This document shows positions 46,729-58,330 of a DNA stretch of 64,000 nucleotides, piece after piece. Under the pieces are notes generated by a model, which was not told the origin of the DNA, ran no database searches, and saw only the letters and a list, made by a program, of their open reading frames with translations. Source of the stretch: Juglans regia (lineage: Eukaryota > Streptophyta > Magnoliopsida > Fagales > Juglandaceae); NCBI RefSeq assembly GCF_001411555.2, contig NC_049915.1, positions 16,940,640 to 17,004,639 on the forward strand, given 5' to 3'. The number at the start of each line of letters is the position of its first letter. Position 1 is the stretch's first letter. A program made the position numbers and the translations under genes.

Positions 46729-48464
46729 TGTAACACACAAACCCAGCATCAAGCCCAAGCCAATGACGAGTGCTATAAAATTTTTCTTTTGGGTTAATAT
46801 GTATGAAAAGCCCATTTAAGTTTTATCGAGTAATTTTAAAGTAGGTTATGGGCCCAAAATTTATTTTAGCAGAAGTTGGATTTTATTGGGCTTAATAACT
46901 TGGTTAAAATCTTCTAATGAGCAAGTGAAAATTGACCCAAAAATTTTTTGGGACTAGTTGTATTCTTTAGAATTTGAGACGAGGCCATGGGAATTTTTCG
47001 GATACTAGGCCCATTAGTATGTATTTATTTTTCAACCCATAAAAATATAGACAAACCAAATAAATTATTTAGACTCTAGAGTGCTCTAATCGGCGTAACA
47101 TATTTGCCAAGACCTTTCATTACCCAAGATGTGGGCCCCTAACATTTTGGAAATGGACACAAAATTTAAAACGCACGAGTTAAAGCCCAGAAGCACTTCG
47201 TGAAACCCATGCATAACTCCCTGCACGTTTTTTCTTCCTTTTCTTTCGTTAAGGATTCCAACTGTGCGTATATAAATAAATATCACACTCCACAACCCTC
47301 TTTCCGCTACGATTACAATTTAGTGTCCTCTTCCCATTATAATTCCTAACCTCTACCAACTCATGCTATAACCACGTAGCATGCATGTCATTTCCTTTCG
47401 CTGCCCTAGGGTACTTAGTACTGCATATATATACATAATATATATTTGTTGTTGCACAAGCGGTTCTACTATGAAGCTCCCTTATGTGAAGTCCTGTAGT
47501 CTCCATGAAGATCCAGGCCACTGCACAGTGAAACCAGCACCTAGCCTCCACATCTCAGCCACCAACACCACGGAATAAATCACAACAACACCTAGCTCCA
47601 TAGATGGGTTCCTTCCCGCCTCTATAATGACCACCCCACTGCCAAGCTCTTCCACACCGCTGCCACCCTGCACCAAGAACCACCGAGCACCACCAGCTTA
47701 TTGGCAAACCGTGAACCCCAGACACGGCTATGGCCTCCATGGTCTCACAGCCGCAACAAACCAGCCCTTCATGTTGCCAACCCCCTTAACCACCCCTGCA
47801 TGACCCGCACCACTGCAAGCCTCCACCGGACGCCACCATCCAACCACCACGGAAGCCCCAGCTCCTCCACGCACCAACCCTGCAAGCCCCATACTCCTCT
47901 GTTTTAACCATCCAAAACAGAGCAATTTCTTGCTCAAGTCCTCCACTGAGTTCCCCTCCGTCGACCGCTCACTCTACCCGTGGCCACTCATCCCATAAAA
48001 AATCCACACAGTCGCAAGCACGACTGCCCACCACTGTTGCACTTCCTTAGACAATCCCCACAGCTCGGTCGTACTCCCTCATGCCGTGTTCTCTCTCGCT
48101 CATCACTCTCTATCTCCGTTTTCTCTCTCTCATCACTCACACACACTTTCTCTCTCTCACTCAATGCTCCTCTACCGCGCTGACCAACCACGACTATCGC
48201 CTAGTCCCTTGCTCCGCCGCACGCTACCTACCATCTCGGTAAGCCTCAACCGTACCACCCTTACTAGTGTTTGCTTGGTGTTCAAATAGGAAAGATTTTC
48301 TTTGAACCGTAAAGCTCAACATAAAATTTATGATGGAAGTACAGTTATGCCCTTGTTTTACAAACTAAAGTTTTGAACTTGTATATTTTATGTTGGGCGT
48401 AATGTTTACTATTGGGCCTCACTAGGGTTGCAAAAAATTAGTATAATATTTTTTAGTGTGCCTA
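46729..48464 (+). mobile_element. Gypsy-type LTR-II, 5' part
   Basis: It starts TGTAACACACAAACCCAGC. It is AT-rich to about 47300, then C-rich to 48250 with misleading open frames on both strands, then GGTAAGCCTCAACC. It is interrupted at 48464/48465 by the three-LTR element and resumes at 62705. Confidence 0.6.
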
Positions 48465-48875
48465 TGTTATACGCCAGTACATCTACAGGAACAGACCAAA
48501 CTCATTGTGGGCTTTAGGTTGGAGTAATAAAGACTTGGGCTTGGTGGCTTTACATTGAATCCCTTATATGGGCCAATATTATGTTAGTTAAGCCCAGTTA
48601 CTTATATCATATATAGTTGCTGTTAGTTTGAACTCAAGGCCCTTGGCCTCTATCTAGCTTTACATAGAATCTTTATATGTAGGGAGTTACGGAGTGTAAA
48701 AAGATATTCTGGAAAATCTGTCGAAACTTGTATTTCTTTCATTTGGAGGAATTGGGGACCTCAAATACTGCAAAGCATATGAATTCAATAGCATTTATAT
48801 CATCTCCTTCTCTATTCATAGTTTTCTCTATATTTTATTTTCATTAGGTTTATACAATCTGTGAGGTTCATAACA
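48465..48875 (+). repeat. LTR 1 of gene-capturing element
   Basis: 411 nt, TGTTATACGCC...TTCATAACA (TG...CA). Followed at 48878 by TGGTATCAAAGC, close to the tRNA-Met primer site TGGTATCAGAGC. Confidence 0.85.
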
Positions 48876-48917
48876 ATTGGTATCAAAGCCAAGTTTCTGT
48901 GCTAAAGTTTTGCAATA

Positions 48918-49120
48918 ACTATGATCTCAATTTTAAGTTCTTTCAAGCCTTGCCATGACTTCCTCAACAACCTTTTAACTGATACCGTCTTACCATCTAG
49001 AAGTACACCCTTGTATACAGTGCCAAATCCACCAATTTTCAGCTTATTTGAATCTGAAAAGTTATATGTAGCTTGGATCGCGGCATACTCAGCAGGCAGA
49101 TGGTCCTCACTTTAGGTCTG
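48918..49120 (-). pseudogene. Captured receptor-like kinase fragment (antisense)
   Basis: Read on the minus strand it encodes [20 protein letters not shown], then [20 protein letters not shown] and QGLKELK. This is the kinase entry region of cysteine-rich or lectin-type receptor-like kinases: the NFSDSNKL lead-in, the glycine loop (usual GxGGFGxVYKG, here [10 protein letters not shown] with the first glycine lost) and the catalytic-lysine strand VKRL. It is about 60 codons and is cut on both sides. It is antisense to its host element. It has no introns and no plausible function as a kinase. Confidence 0.75.
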
Positions 49121-49173
49121 GCCCGTCAGAATGCCATGGAGGTCACTATCCTCATTGGCGATGCCTATGATCT

Positions 49174-49570
49174 CTACCAAGGGTCATCAAAGTTGTTATA
49201 GTCTGTCAAGCGTGGATCATCAAAGTTGCCCCCAATGGTTGGACTATAATCATTGTAGTTGTCCATCGAAATAACAATAACATTGGGCATAAAGCTGAGT
49301 ATCTTTTCTATGAACACAATCTTACTAGTAGATTCTCGAAGATTTTTTTCTCCTCCTCTATCAAAGGGCTCAAACACCACTTTAAGTGGCAATACATCAA
49401 ACAAATATTGAGCAAAAAATTTCTTACCCATTAATCTCTTCATATCGATAACTTCATTTCGATCAACTTCACCCACCATGTCCTCAAGGTGCTTCCCAAA
49501 TGTCGTAACTTCATCATAACTCTGACCCAAGACTATCCAAGGTGAAGCATTAGGAACAAGGTGCACTCAA
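49174..49570 (-). pseudogene. Captured uridine-kinase/TTM-like fragment fused to unknown sequence
   Basis: The open frame (130 codons) ends with FIEKILSFMPNVIVISMDNY then NDYSPTIGGNFDDPRLTDYN. This matches the segment after the P-loop in plant TTM-type (triphosphate tunnel metalloenzyme plus uridine kinase) proteins, where ISMDNYND and NFDDPRLTDY are characteristic. The upstream 70 residues (LVPNASPWIVLGQSYDEV, MGKKFFAQYLFDVLPLKVVF) I do not recognise, so this is probably a chimera of two captures. NNFDDP is repeated at the very end, suggesting a small duplication. It lacks the P-loop. Confidence 0.55.
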
Positions 49571-50060
49571 GTAAACTTAGCGTCATTCACTATGTTGTCG
49601 GCCCAAAAATATTTCCAGTAGTCTGCCAAATCCTCTGCAGACTTAAATGGTGGCATAAATGGTGCTCCATTTCTTTTTCGTAGGTGCTCGAATCCCTTGA
49701 TTTGTATTTATCATGTGAGTAACAAAGTACAGAGAAAGAGCACTTGGTTGACAGCACTTGGGTTTCCATGTATGTGGCCATCGCTACATTTCCCTCCACT
49801 GTTGATGCCTTTTCTACGCATTCCTCCACAAATTCATCTTCATCTTTTGGTCCCTTTTCTTCCTGCACTTTCAATTTTTGTGAATCTTCGATTGAAGTTG
49901 TATCTTCTTTTTCTACTCCCTCCCCCGCAGCTTAGTCTTCCTAGACCAAGAAGGATTCTGTGGGCACCATCACTGTCTCTTCCACTCAAGCTGACTGCAT
50001 TTTTTTGAGTCGAATATAAATAAATCAAGGCTTTTCTTGGGCATGAATTCGTAAACAAGC
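49571..50060 (-). pseudogene. Unidentified captured sequence
   Basis: A minus-strand frame 49874-49590 reads KVQEEKGPKDEDEFVEECVE and continues to DKYKSRDSSTYEKEMEHHL. It is acidic and lysine-rich. A frame following 49620 (DLADYWKYFWADNIV) leads into the preceding chimera. I do not recognise the source. It is likely more host-gene sequence, since the element has no retroviral genes here. Confidence 0.35.
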
Positions 50061-50077
50061 AACTTTTCATGGCCAGG

Positions 50078-50497
50078 TATTGCACGTACATCTACAGGAT
50101 TGGACCTAACCCATTGTGGGCTTTAGGTCAATGGGTAAGGTCAGAGTATTAAAGACTTGGGCTCAGTGGCTTTATATTGAATCCCTTATATGGGCCAACA
50201 TTATGTTAGTTAAGCCCAGTTACTTAAATCATATATAGTTGTTGTTAGTTTTAACTCAAGGCCCATGGCCTCCATCTAGCTTTACGTAGAATCTTTATAT
50301 GTAGGGAGTTGGGAAGTGTAAAAGGATATTCTGGAAAATCTGTTGAAACTTATAGTTCTTTCATTCGGAGGAATTGAGGACCTCGAATACCCCAAAGCGT
50401 ATGAATTCAGTAGCATTTCTATCATTTCCTTCTCTGTTCATAGTTTTCTCTATTTTTTATTGACATTCGATTTATACAATCTGTGAGGTTCATAACA
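50078..50497 (+). repeat. LTR 2 of gene-capturing element
   Basis: About 420 nt ending TTCATAACA, followed by TTGGTATCTAGAACC. Its 5' edge (TATTGCACGTACATC) is less well preserved than those of LTR 1 and LTR 3. Probably shared by two tandem element copies. Confidence 0.8.
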
Positions 50498-50524
50498 ATT
50501 GGTATCTAGAACCATCGATTCTTC

Positions 50525-50797
50525 ATGGATATGGTACGATTCAATAAACAACAAATGTTGTTGATGGAAAAGATTCTGGACAAGTTGCAGCATATGAATG
50601 AAATACTTGACGGAATGGAGCAAAATTGCAAAAGGATGCAACAATCTCTTGCTTACGAAGAAAATGTAGCAGAGGTGGAAGAAATCGTCCCTCCTTCCTC
50701 TAATATTCAAAACTCAACTCTGAAAGAGATCATATGCATACCCATTGAAGTTGTTCCCAAAGAAATCACCACATCCGTTATTAGAAATCCAAGATAG
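50525..50797 (+). CDS. Small coiled-coil ORF after primer site
   Basis: 90 aa, starting MDMVRFNKQQMLLMEKILDK 28 nt after LTR 2. It is predicted helical (KLQHMNEILDGMEQNCKRM) with no motif I recognise. Its place right after the primer site suits a leader or gag-like remnant. It could also be a captured fragment or chance. I give it no function. Confidence 0.35.
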   Translation: MDMVRFNKQQMLLMEKILDKLQHMNEILDGMEQNCKRMQQSLAYEENVAEVEEIVPPSSNIQNSTLKEIICIPIEVVPKEITTSVIRNPR

Positions 50798-50961
50798 ATC
50801 TAGGGAAGGGGACACGTCTCGTATGGCATCCTCCATGGTCATGGGGAGTCACCCACTCGCCCAGTAACCCAAACAAATCCCAAACCCTAGCCGCAATGCA
50901 GCAGTATGGGGTGGAGTAATTGGTGGCCGTACATCAGCAAACCCACAGAGAAATAACGCCG

Positions 50962-51280
50962 TTACATGAGGAATTTCCAGATTCATCCATTCTTGCCTTC
51001 AATTTCTGCAAGGGTGAGAAACAGAGTAAGTTTGCGGGAATTTTATGTGAGTATGATGTTACCATTATGAACTATCCACAATAGTATGAGGGTTGTCCTT
51101 TCCTTCCATCGTCTTTGATCCAACACTTTCTTCGTGTTTGTGAGAGTTGGCCTTCACTTGGAATTCAACAGAATCTTATTCTTCTCCATTGTGCGAGGGG
51201 GGTTGGCCACTCTTGGCATTCCTTTTAGCTAGCTTTTTTGTCTTCCAAAAACGACAAGTGGAGAATGCAAGACCCTAGAA
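50962..51280 (+). pseudogene. Captured class II formin fragment (PTEN-like domain)
   Basis: The translation includes EEFPDSSILAFNFCKGEKQS, KFAGILCEYDVTIMNYP, YEGCPFLPSSLIQHFLRVCE and NLILLHCARG. After a frameshift at about 51213 come GWPLLAFLLASFFVFQKRQ and VENARP. This series is the N-terminal PTEN-like phosphatase domain typical of plant class II formins, including the HC(x)RGG signature loop (normally HCERGG, here altered). There is a stop between NYPQ and YEGCP, plus the frameshift. No introns. The FH2 actin-binding domain is absent. Confidence 0.75.
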
Positions 51281-51664
51281 TTAGTGCATCCAGAGACTCC
51301 TAAAGGAGGTGCACATTTCAATTTCTGCCGAGACTCATGAAGACAAAATTTCTTCAAGGTTGTTGAAAACAAAATGGGAGAAAGGCTTTATCACTTAAAA
51401 CAAAGTGGTAGCAAATAGGTGTCAAGGGAGTAGTTCATTGAGCTTGCACGAAAATTAGGCAAGTTTGACGATGTAAGCCTGAAATTCAAGAAGAGAATTT
51501 TATAGTCATCACTCATCGGCGACGAAACCTACATCCCAAAGTCAGTTATCACGTCGACGGAAAACTGTCCAAAACAATGGAAGAAAACAAGGTAAAAGAG
51601 GTGCTGCTAGACTTCTTCCATTTAAGTTTATCAGTTTTAAATTTTAACAGGGGACGTTGCCTCG
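51281..51664 (+). other. Unassigned internal sequence of gene-capturing element
   Basis: Stop-rich. It includes a weakly peptide-like stretch (KFDDVSLKFKKRIL, about 51455-51500). I do not recognise a source gene. It ends at the gypsy insertion site GTAAG. Confidence 0.4.
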
Positions 51665-51669
51665 GTAAG

Positions 51670-54127
51670 TGTGAGATCCCTAATTTCTTGTGTTTTTAAT
51701 TATTTCACTTGTTATTATTATTGGCTCTTTTATTTCAATTTAATTATTTTACTTTGGCTTAGGTTGCTGTGTATTTTTCTGATGTGCCTTTTAATTTTGC
51801 TCTCATGTCTTTTTCGAATGGGCCTTAGATTGGTGGGTTGTGTGGTTGGGTGTATTTTATTTTCTGTTTGTGTGTGTGAAATAAGGCCTAGCCCATGTGA
51901 AGTGATGAGGAGCCCAGTACCTTGCTGGAACGACGCCGTTTTGGCTCAACCCTTAGGGCTTCATCGCAATCTCCATCTGCGCCGCACGCTCACTTCTTCT
52001 TCTTCCTTCCTCTTTTCATTTTCTCTTCTTCTTCCTACTGCTGAACCAGTGATGCCGCCCCCTCCTCAAATTGAACCATTTCCACGCAGAGCTTCTTCTT
52101 CCTCTTCATCTGCCACCGCATCCATTCATCTCACTTCGAGCCTCCATGGCTTTGGCCGTGTCCCTCAGTATTTTCATTTTCACTGTTTGTTGTCTCCTCG
52201 CCACTACACCACGCGTCCAAAGCAGTGACCTCTCCACTCTGGCCTGCACCATCGTTCCTATTTTTTCCATTGCCCGTAAGCCATGCGTTGTAGTCTCCAC
52301 TTTCTCCCTTGCAACCGAGCCTTTATCTCTTCATGGCATCTCGCCATTGCACATGGCCGCTTTGGAGTGCCATGCAGTGGACTCGTGGAGATCCCGCATC
52401 ACCCAAGCCCACTAGTCGTAGCTGGTGCTGAGATGACCGAGCCCTTCAACTCGAACTATAAATAGTCTGAGCTTTTCCCCTCTGAAATCACACCAAAAAT
52501 CACATCCCCTCTTCTCAATCACAGTCTAATTGCATTTCTCACCCTTAAATTCCCTTCCTGTTGCTTTAGAACAATTTCCTCCCAAATGTCGACGTGCTCA
52601 GCCATAGCAAACCCATCCTCCACTCACTTACACTTAGGTCCAAAGTCCCCTATGCAGAATCCCACATTTGGCCACTACTCTGCCCTCGTGCAGCCACTGT
52701 CCGCCACTTCACCACCACTTTTGGTGACACCTCGTGACGCACACCCTTGATGTTACATAGGACTCGTTGACCTTACCCACGATCTTCCAGAAATTTATCC
52801 GACCGCATTGTAAGTATTCTTCCGATGTGACCGCTTTGAGATTAAAATAATATTTTTACACTAACACTTTTCTACAGTCTGATTGGTTGAGTTGGGCCTT
52901 GGGTCCAGTGGAGTGTTGGGAAATTAAATTGTAATTAAGGTTGATTTGGGCCTTGGGTCAGAAACGGAGGATGGGAAAACGAGTGTAGTTGTGATTGTGA
53001 ATTGTGAAACTGGAAGATTGAGATTTCTGTAGTTTATGTATATGTCTGTTGAGTGATCTGCCATGTCATCCAATATACTGCTTATCATGCATCTGTGCAT
53101 TCTATGTTATTACTATTCAAATTGTTTATATAAATGTGTTATGTAATGCCATGTTGTATGAATTAGATTTTGGGTCTATATGTGTTGGTTATAATGTGTG
53201 GGTGTGTGCGTATCACGACCTCAAGTCGAGAATGGGCATTATCTTGGTGGAGGTTCTCTGGTCACTCAAAAGCATAATAAACTGATGTGACGTCCCCTAG
53301 GTTGTCACCGAGCGACAACAGGCTCAGACGAGACGGTAACGCTCTTATGCCCACTCCGTGGCCCTTTGCTGGCAGGGCTGGAGGATGCTTGGTCATGTAC
53401 ACGCCGGGAGCGGAGCTGGGCATTGTTTGTTACAGAGTCACATGCACAGATGTTACCTATGGTGTGACGATGAGAGCCAGGTTGTGTGGATGGTCCATAG
53501 GGTACACCATGGCACATGCTTAATAAAAAAAATGGTTAAATTTGGGCCAATTGGGTTTTTTTGGCGTGAGTAATTAAATGTGTCTTTTTGGGACAAAGGG
53601 GTGGAATTGTTCATCTATGTTTTATTGTATGGATGTGGACGTGTTGGTTGAATTAATATGTTTTAATCTCTTGGATATTGTTTGGTTGCTTACTTGGTGA
53701 GATTTCATAATCTCACTATGGTGTTTCCACCTACGGTTCTATCTTATGGAACCGTAGACTTTGACTCAGAGGATGAGTATGACCCTGAGGGACCGGCTCC
53801 AATGGAGGCATGACTTGCTGATGTTATGGTTGCTTTCGTGATATGGGGTTTGCTTCCCCCATGTTATGTTTTTCTTCTTTTATTTATTTATCTATCGGAT
53901 GACTGTATAATCCTCTTGGAGGACATTTGTTGTTGTGCTGTATGAAATTTTTCGGGTACTTAGTATGAATGTCTCTTTCATTTTTCTACTGCGATAATTA
54001 TAACTGCACACTTATTGCTTGTTGCACACACTCTGAGCACTTGGCGATGGGGTTGTGCGGTCTGTATGGTCATCATCCCAGTGTCATGACTTCCACCAAA
54101 TCACACACGGGAGTTGAGGGCGCCACA
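51670..54127 (+). repeat. 5' LTR of nested gypsy element (2458 nt)
   Basis: TG...CA ends. C-rich coding-like segment 51900-52480 has open frames on both strands, but none is recognisable. 53437-54127 matches the 3' LTR 59985-60618 (for example CCTCTTGGAGGACATTTG and AAATCACACA). The 3' end resembles the solo LTR at 22040-24216. Confidence 0.85.
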
Positions 54128-54258
54128 AATGGTATCAGAACGGTTAGGCTTTGGGTAAAACCACACGATACCTAGGTGCGGTACTAGAAATTTTCTTGCA
54201 TTTTAATTTGTTTGCTTGAATGAAATATTGGGTTTAAAAGATGTGTTTTGGCATAAAG

Positions 54259-54340
54259 ATGGTACGATCAAGAATGCTGCATCCTGAGCTTGAGGAAGAA
54301 TTGCCTCGTGGTGACAAAAACTATGCCATGGCTAGGGCGT
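54259..54340 (+). pseudogene. Gypsy gag N-terminus
   Basis: About 27 codons starting MVRSRMLHPELEEELPRGD and ending NYAMARA, 118 nt after the primer site, the expected place for gag. The bulk of gag is missing: the next gypsy sequence at 58331 is already near the zinc knuckle. So a gag deletion accompanies the insertion 54341-58330. Confidence 0.65.
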
Positions 54341-57300
54341 TAACACCCCGCTCCCCAATAAAAACATTTTAGAATTTTCGGGGAGCCAGTGTGCTACTAA
54401 ACTTGAACTTAAAAACCTTTCTTTTTTACAACGTGCCAGATCCGAAAGATTCTGTAAATAGAATGAAATTTAATAAATACTTAAAATCCATTATAGAGTC
54501 TGCGGAAGCACTTATTTAAAAAAAATACGAAAGTCTCATGTGCCTATCAAAATAATTTATTTAACCTTAAACTATAAAAATAATCATAACATAATCTGTT
54601 TAGGCCTCTGCCTCGCCTCCCAGGGTCAAGTTCTGTCATGCAGTCTCATCCTCATAAATTTCATCACCTGGGGTTGTTTAAAAACATAAAAATATATAAA
54701 AAAAAGAGTCAAATACTCAATAAGCAACACATCATTTAGTAAACATAAGAAACATAAGGTTTCTTAAAAAAGTGCATACTCATAAAATACATACGTAAAT
54801 AACGTGATCATGAACTTATAATTCACTTATCATAGGTCGTTACCCACTGTTGACACCCGTGAGTTAGGGTTAGATTCTGATTCCGCCCGTGGGCGCGAGT
54901 TATGGAATCCATACATAAGAAAGACATACTGAGTGCACTACCAGCATGCATGACCTGGCAATGCAATATGCCCATACTATAGGTACCGTCTTCTTATCAT
55001 AACATAGGTTGTTACATATCTTATCATTCATACTTTATCATAATCATACTTGCATACTCGTCATATAATAGATTTCAAAAGAAATCGCATGCATACTTGT
55101 CATATCATGTCATAGATTTCAAATGAAATCGCATTCTTTCATAAATGTCGTGATACATGTTTCCTCTCATAAAATTAGGATTTTTCATAAATATAAACCT
55201 TCACATAACATCATGCAAGGCTTTTATAAATTATTTTAATGCATAACTCTCACATAAAATCGTGACTTTCATAAATCTTTTGATGCATAACTCCTTTCAT
55301 AAAATCATGAATTTTCATAAATAATTTAATGCATAATTCTTCATGTAAAATCATAGATTTTCATAATTTTATCATGTCTTGGGTATGTAAAAAGGGGCTT
55401 CCAATGGAGGGCATATAATATTTTTATAAAAGACAAGCAGTTTACTGTACATATGTGTAAGGATATGATTATGCTACTTACCTCGTAGTGTAAATTCAAT
55501 ATTTTCGGGGCACGACTGATTTCTTATAAGATAGGCACATAGCTTACATCAATTTCTATTTAAACACGCACCTTGTAATCAAAACTTGAATTTCTAATTC
55601 AACCTATATTTCCATAAATCTTGATCCTTCGTAACTCTAAAATCACATTGACTTCATGATATTGACATCAATTTTGTATATCTAGAGTTTATATGTCCCA
55701 CTCAAATTTTCCGACGCTTGGTCAATTTTCCTAATATAGTCTAACCTTTAGTGTGTAACTCTTTTAAATCAATATGCATACACACACACACACACACACA
55801 TACATATATATCCCTTTACGCTCAACACATAAATCTGTCCGTCCATTAATAATAAGTCTATATTACCTATACAGTATACTACGTAAGTAACACGTAATAC
55901 TCCAACTTATATATTGAAGCCACGGGACTTACTATGTTGATCACACAAGGGAGGGGCGTACTGCGCTTCATCACAAAGAGAAAGAGAGATCACTTACAGA
56001 GGAGATCGAGCTTGGCATCCGTCGCTTACAATGGGCTCTACGTGATCCGTCAATGGTTTAAGGTTGAGGGAATGGTGTAAGGTGCCCGACTGATTTTTTT
56101 ATGCAGGTGGTGTTGTCGGGGTGGCTCTCCCGAGATGTGGAGGTGGCGGGTTCAAGTTCTGGAACTTCTCTGTTTTTGGTGAAGCAAAACAGAGTGTTTT
56201 CCGTTGGTGATTTTAAATGGCTGGGCGACGGTTGTTCTTGGTGCAGGGTGGCAAATGTGTGGCCATTGGCTTCTGTTTGGCTTTGCGCAGTGGCTGAGGG
56301 AAGAGGCGTGGAAAACATGGCTGTTTGGGAAGGAGATCTACCATGTAGAACTCGGCACATGTGGGACTTTGTTTCGAGGGACGAACCGAAAATGGAGGAG
56401 GCTTAGAAGGTGGTAGTGGTTTGCGGGAGGAAGTTGCAGCTTCTTGTATATCGATGGTTTCTATTTGGCTGGGTAGTGGGCTGGCTGTTTCACGTTGGCT
56501 CGTGTACGTGGTCTCTCGGTGGTTTGTTGCATCTGGTGGTTTCATGGTGGAGAGAAGAGCTATGGTTGCAGCGTGGTCTTCAAGTTGTTAGGGAGCAAAC
56601 ATGGTATTGTTGCACAGACGTGAGATGGCTCACAGTGCAGTTTGTGGAAGATGGACGTGGGTTGGGCAGTTTCTATATGCACTGCGCATGAGAGAAATAC
56701 ATGTGTATATATAGAGGTGATGATGTTTACCCTAGAGAAAGGAAAGGGAGAGACATTCATGTCATGGAATTTATAGAGGAAAATAGTGAGGAATTTTATT
56801 ATGAAGAGGAATCTAGAATGCTAATAATGTTTGGAGTCTAACACTCAAAAACTTGGAGTAAAAAAAATAATGGAGCCTTTTTTTTATTTCTTTATTTTTT
56901 AGAAGAGCCAAGGTTCACCTGTCCATGAATGACCTCGTCCCAAATTTTATTAATAAATCCTCACTTATGGAAGAGAAAAATCGTGGTTACAGACCGGCAC
57001 CTCATTTACAAGATAAGCAAGAAAGTTCGTAAACTAGGTGTCAAAAGTACTAGGAGCCTCTAACCAAAAGAAAAAAATATATCAAGACAAGACGTACTAA
57101 AATACTACAAAGAAAACCATTCCTGTAAAAGAAACCACAAACAACGTTAACTCAAAAACATAAAATCATAAAATCTTACCAATCCAACCTAAGGACAAAC
57201 GCCGCATGAAAATGACGCTAACAGCAACACAAAGAAGGCAAACCGAGTATATCCAAATGGATTAATCCTCGAAGCAACCTAGACACATCCTTGAGAAATC

Positions 57301-58330
57301 TCCATTCAGAGTTAAGACCAGTCACACCACTCCGAGCCAACCAATCAGCAACTTTATTTCCCTCCCTATAAACATGTCTAACTATACACACCTTAGAATC
57401 CATAAGGGCTAGAGTATCTTCCCAAAAATCTTCCAAGTACCACACCCCACACCTCTGCCTATTCCACCATGAGATTACCACTTGAGAATCTAATTCAATT
57501 TCAGATTACCACTTGAGAATCTAATTCAATTTCCACAAAATTAATCCCCAGATCCTTACAGGCTTTGAGACCCTGCAAAATAGCTAACAATTCAGCTCTA
57601 TTATTTGAACTGAATCCAATATAAGAATTAAAGGCATGAACCAAATGATCTCGATCATTTCTAATAATACCACCCACCCATGAAGAACCTAGGTTACCAA
57701 GACTACTACCGTCTGTATTCAACTTAAACCACCCTTGAGTTGGCTTTTGCCAAGCAACTAGCTTTAAATACTTCCTATCGGGAACCAACGCCGAAATATT
57801 CAATATCTGTAAAATCTGTGAGTCATGCCTAGAACATTTACTAACCTTTTTCATATCTAGACTTACTAAACCTATCCAACTTCTAATAGACTGAATACTA
57901 CCCTCCATGCGTGCAGTACACCTTCTACACCAAAGGTGCCAAGCAATAATAGAAGGTAGAAGCCCCACTATGAGCCCTACTTGAGAGTCTGAGGCCGCAC
58001 GTCGAAACCAAATTGTTACCGTCTCCCTCCAACTAAGACCAAGAGGAAGACCAAATGTAGCTTCATAATAATGCCATATTTTCGTTGCAAACTCACCTTC
58101 GAAAAGTACATGGTTTTGGTCTTCATACTTACCTTCGTCACAACAATCACAACAAGAAATTGTCAGGATCCCAATACATTGAAGACGATCATCAACGCTC
58201 AAAGCCATGTTCCATGCTTTTATCCGATATATTCTATCCGATATGTTCTTTTATGGGCTTTAACTCATTTATTGAGTTTAATAAAATTATCCGTAATTTA
58301 TCCCTAAAAATATAGGATCAGGACATTACA
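54341..58330 (-). mobile_element. Inner gypsy-type LTR, split by a LINE
   Basis: On the minus strand it starts TGTAATGTCCTGATCC and ends GGGGAGCGGGGTGTTA. Bases 55120-55370 contain a roughly 50-60 nt CATAAAATCATGAATTTTCA-type tandem repeat. A (CA)n run lies at 55779-55800. 56100-56690 is G-rich with misleading frames. The flanks (GGCGT and GCATA) do not form a convincing duplication, consistent with loss of flanking gag. A LINE occupies about 56879-58208. Confidence 0.55.
56879..58208 (-). mobile_element. 5'-truncated LINE (non-LTR retrotransposon)
   Basis: Minus strand, 58208 to a poly-A tail at about 56879-56905 (plus strand T-rich). From the top: a zf-RVT-like region (CCDCCDEGKYEDQNHVLFEG, FATKIWHYY), a linker (LLPSIIAWHLWCRRCTARME), then a plant LINE-type RNase H (WFKLNTDGSSLGN, GGIIRNDRDHLVHAF, NNRAELLAILQGLKACKDLG). 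Near 57481-57535 a 27-nt segment is tandemly duplicated, which breaks the frame. The RNase H tail continues in 57481-57218 (REGNKVADWLARSGV). Endonuclease and RT are missing, as usual for 5'-truncated LINE copies. Confidence 0.85.

Noticed and set aside
47480..48290. Overlapping frames on both strands rich in Pro, His and Ser
   Set aside because: Compositional artefact of the C-rich part of LTR-II; similar composition is seen in LTR-I.
51671..52465. A 185-codon open frame and overlapping frames
   Set aside because: They start at the first bases of the gypsy 5' LTR. The composition is C/T-rich and there is no recognisable domain.
56058..56760. Tryptophan- and valine-rich frames suggesting a membrane protein
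   Set aside because: They lie within the inner LTR; frames on both strands overlap and none resembles a family.
54341..58330. Target-site duplication for the inner LTR
   Set aside because: GGCGT and GCATA match poorly, and gag sequence is missing at the site, so no claim is made.
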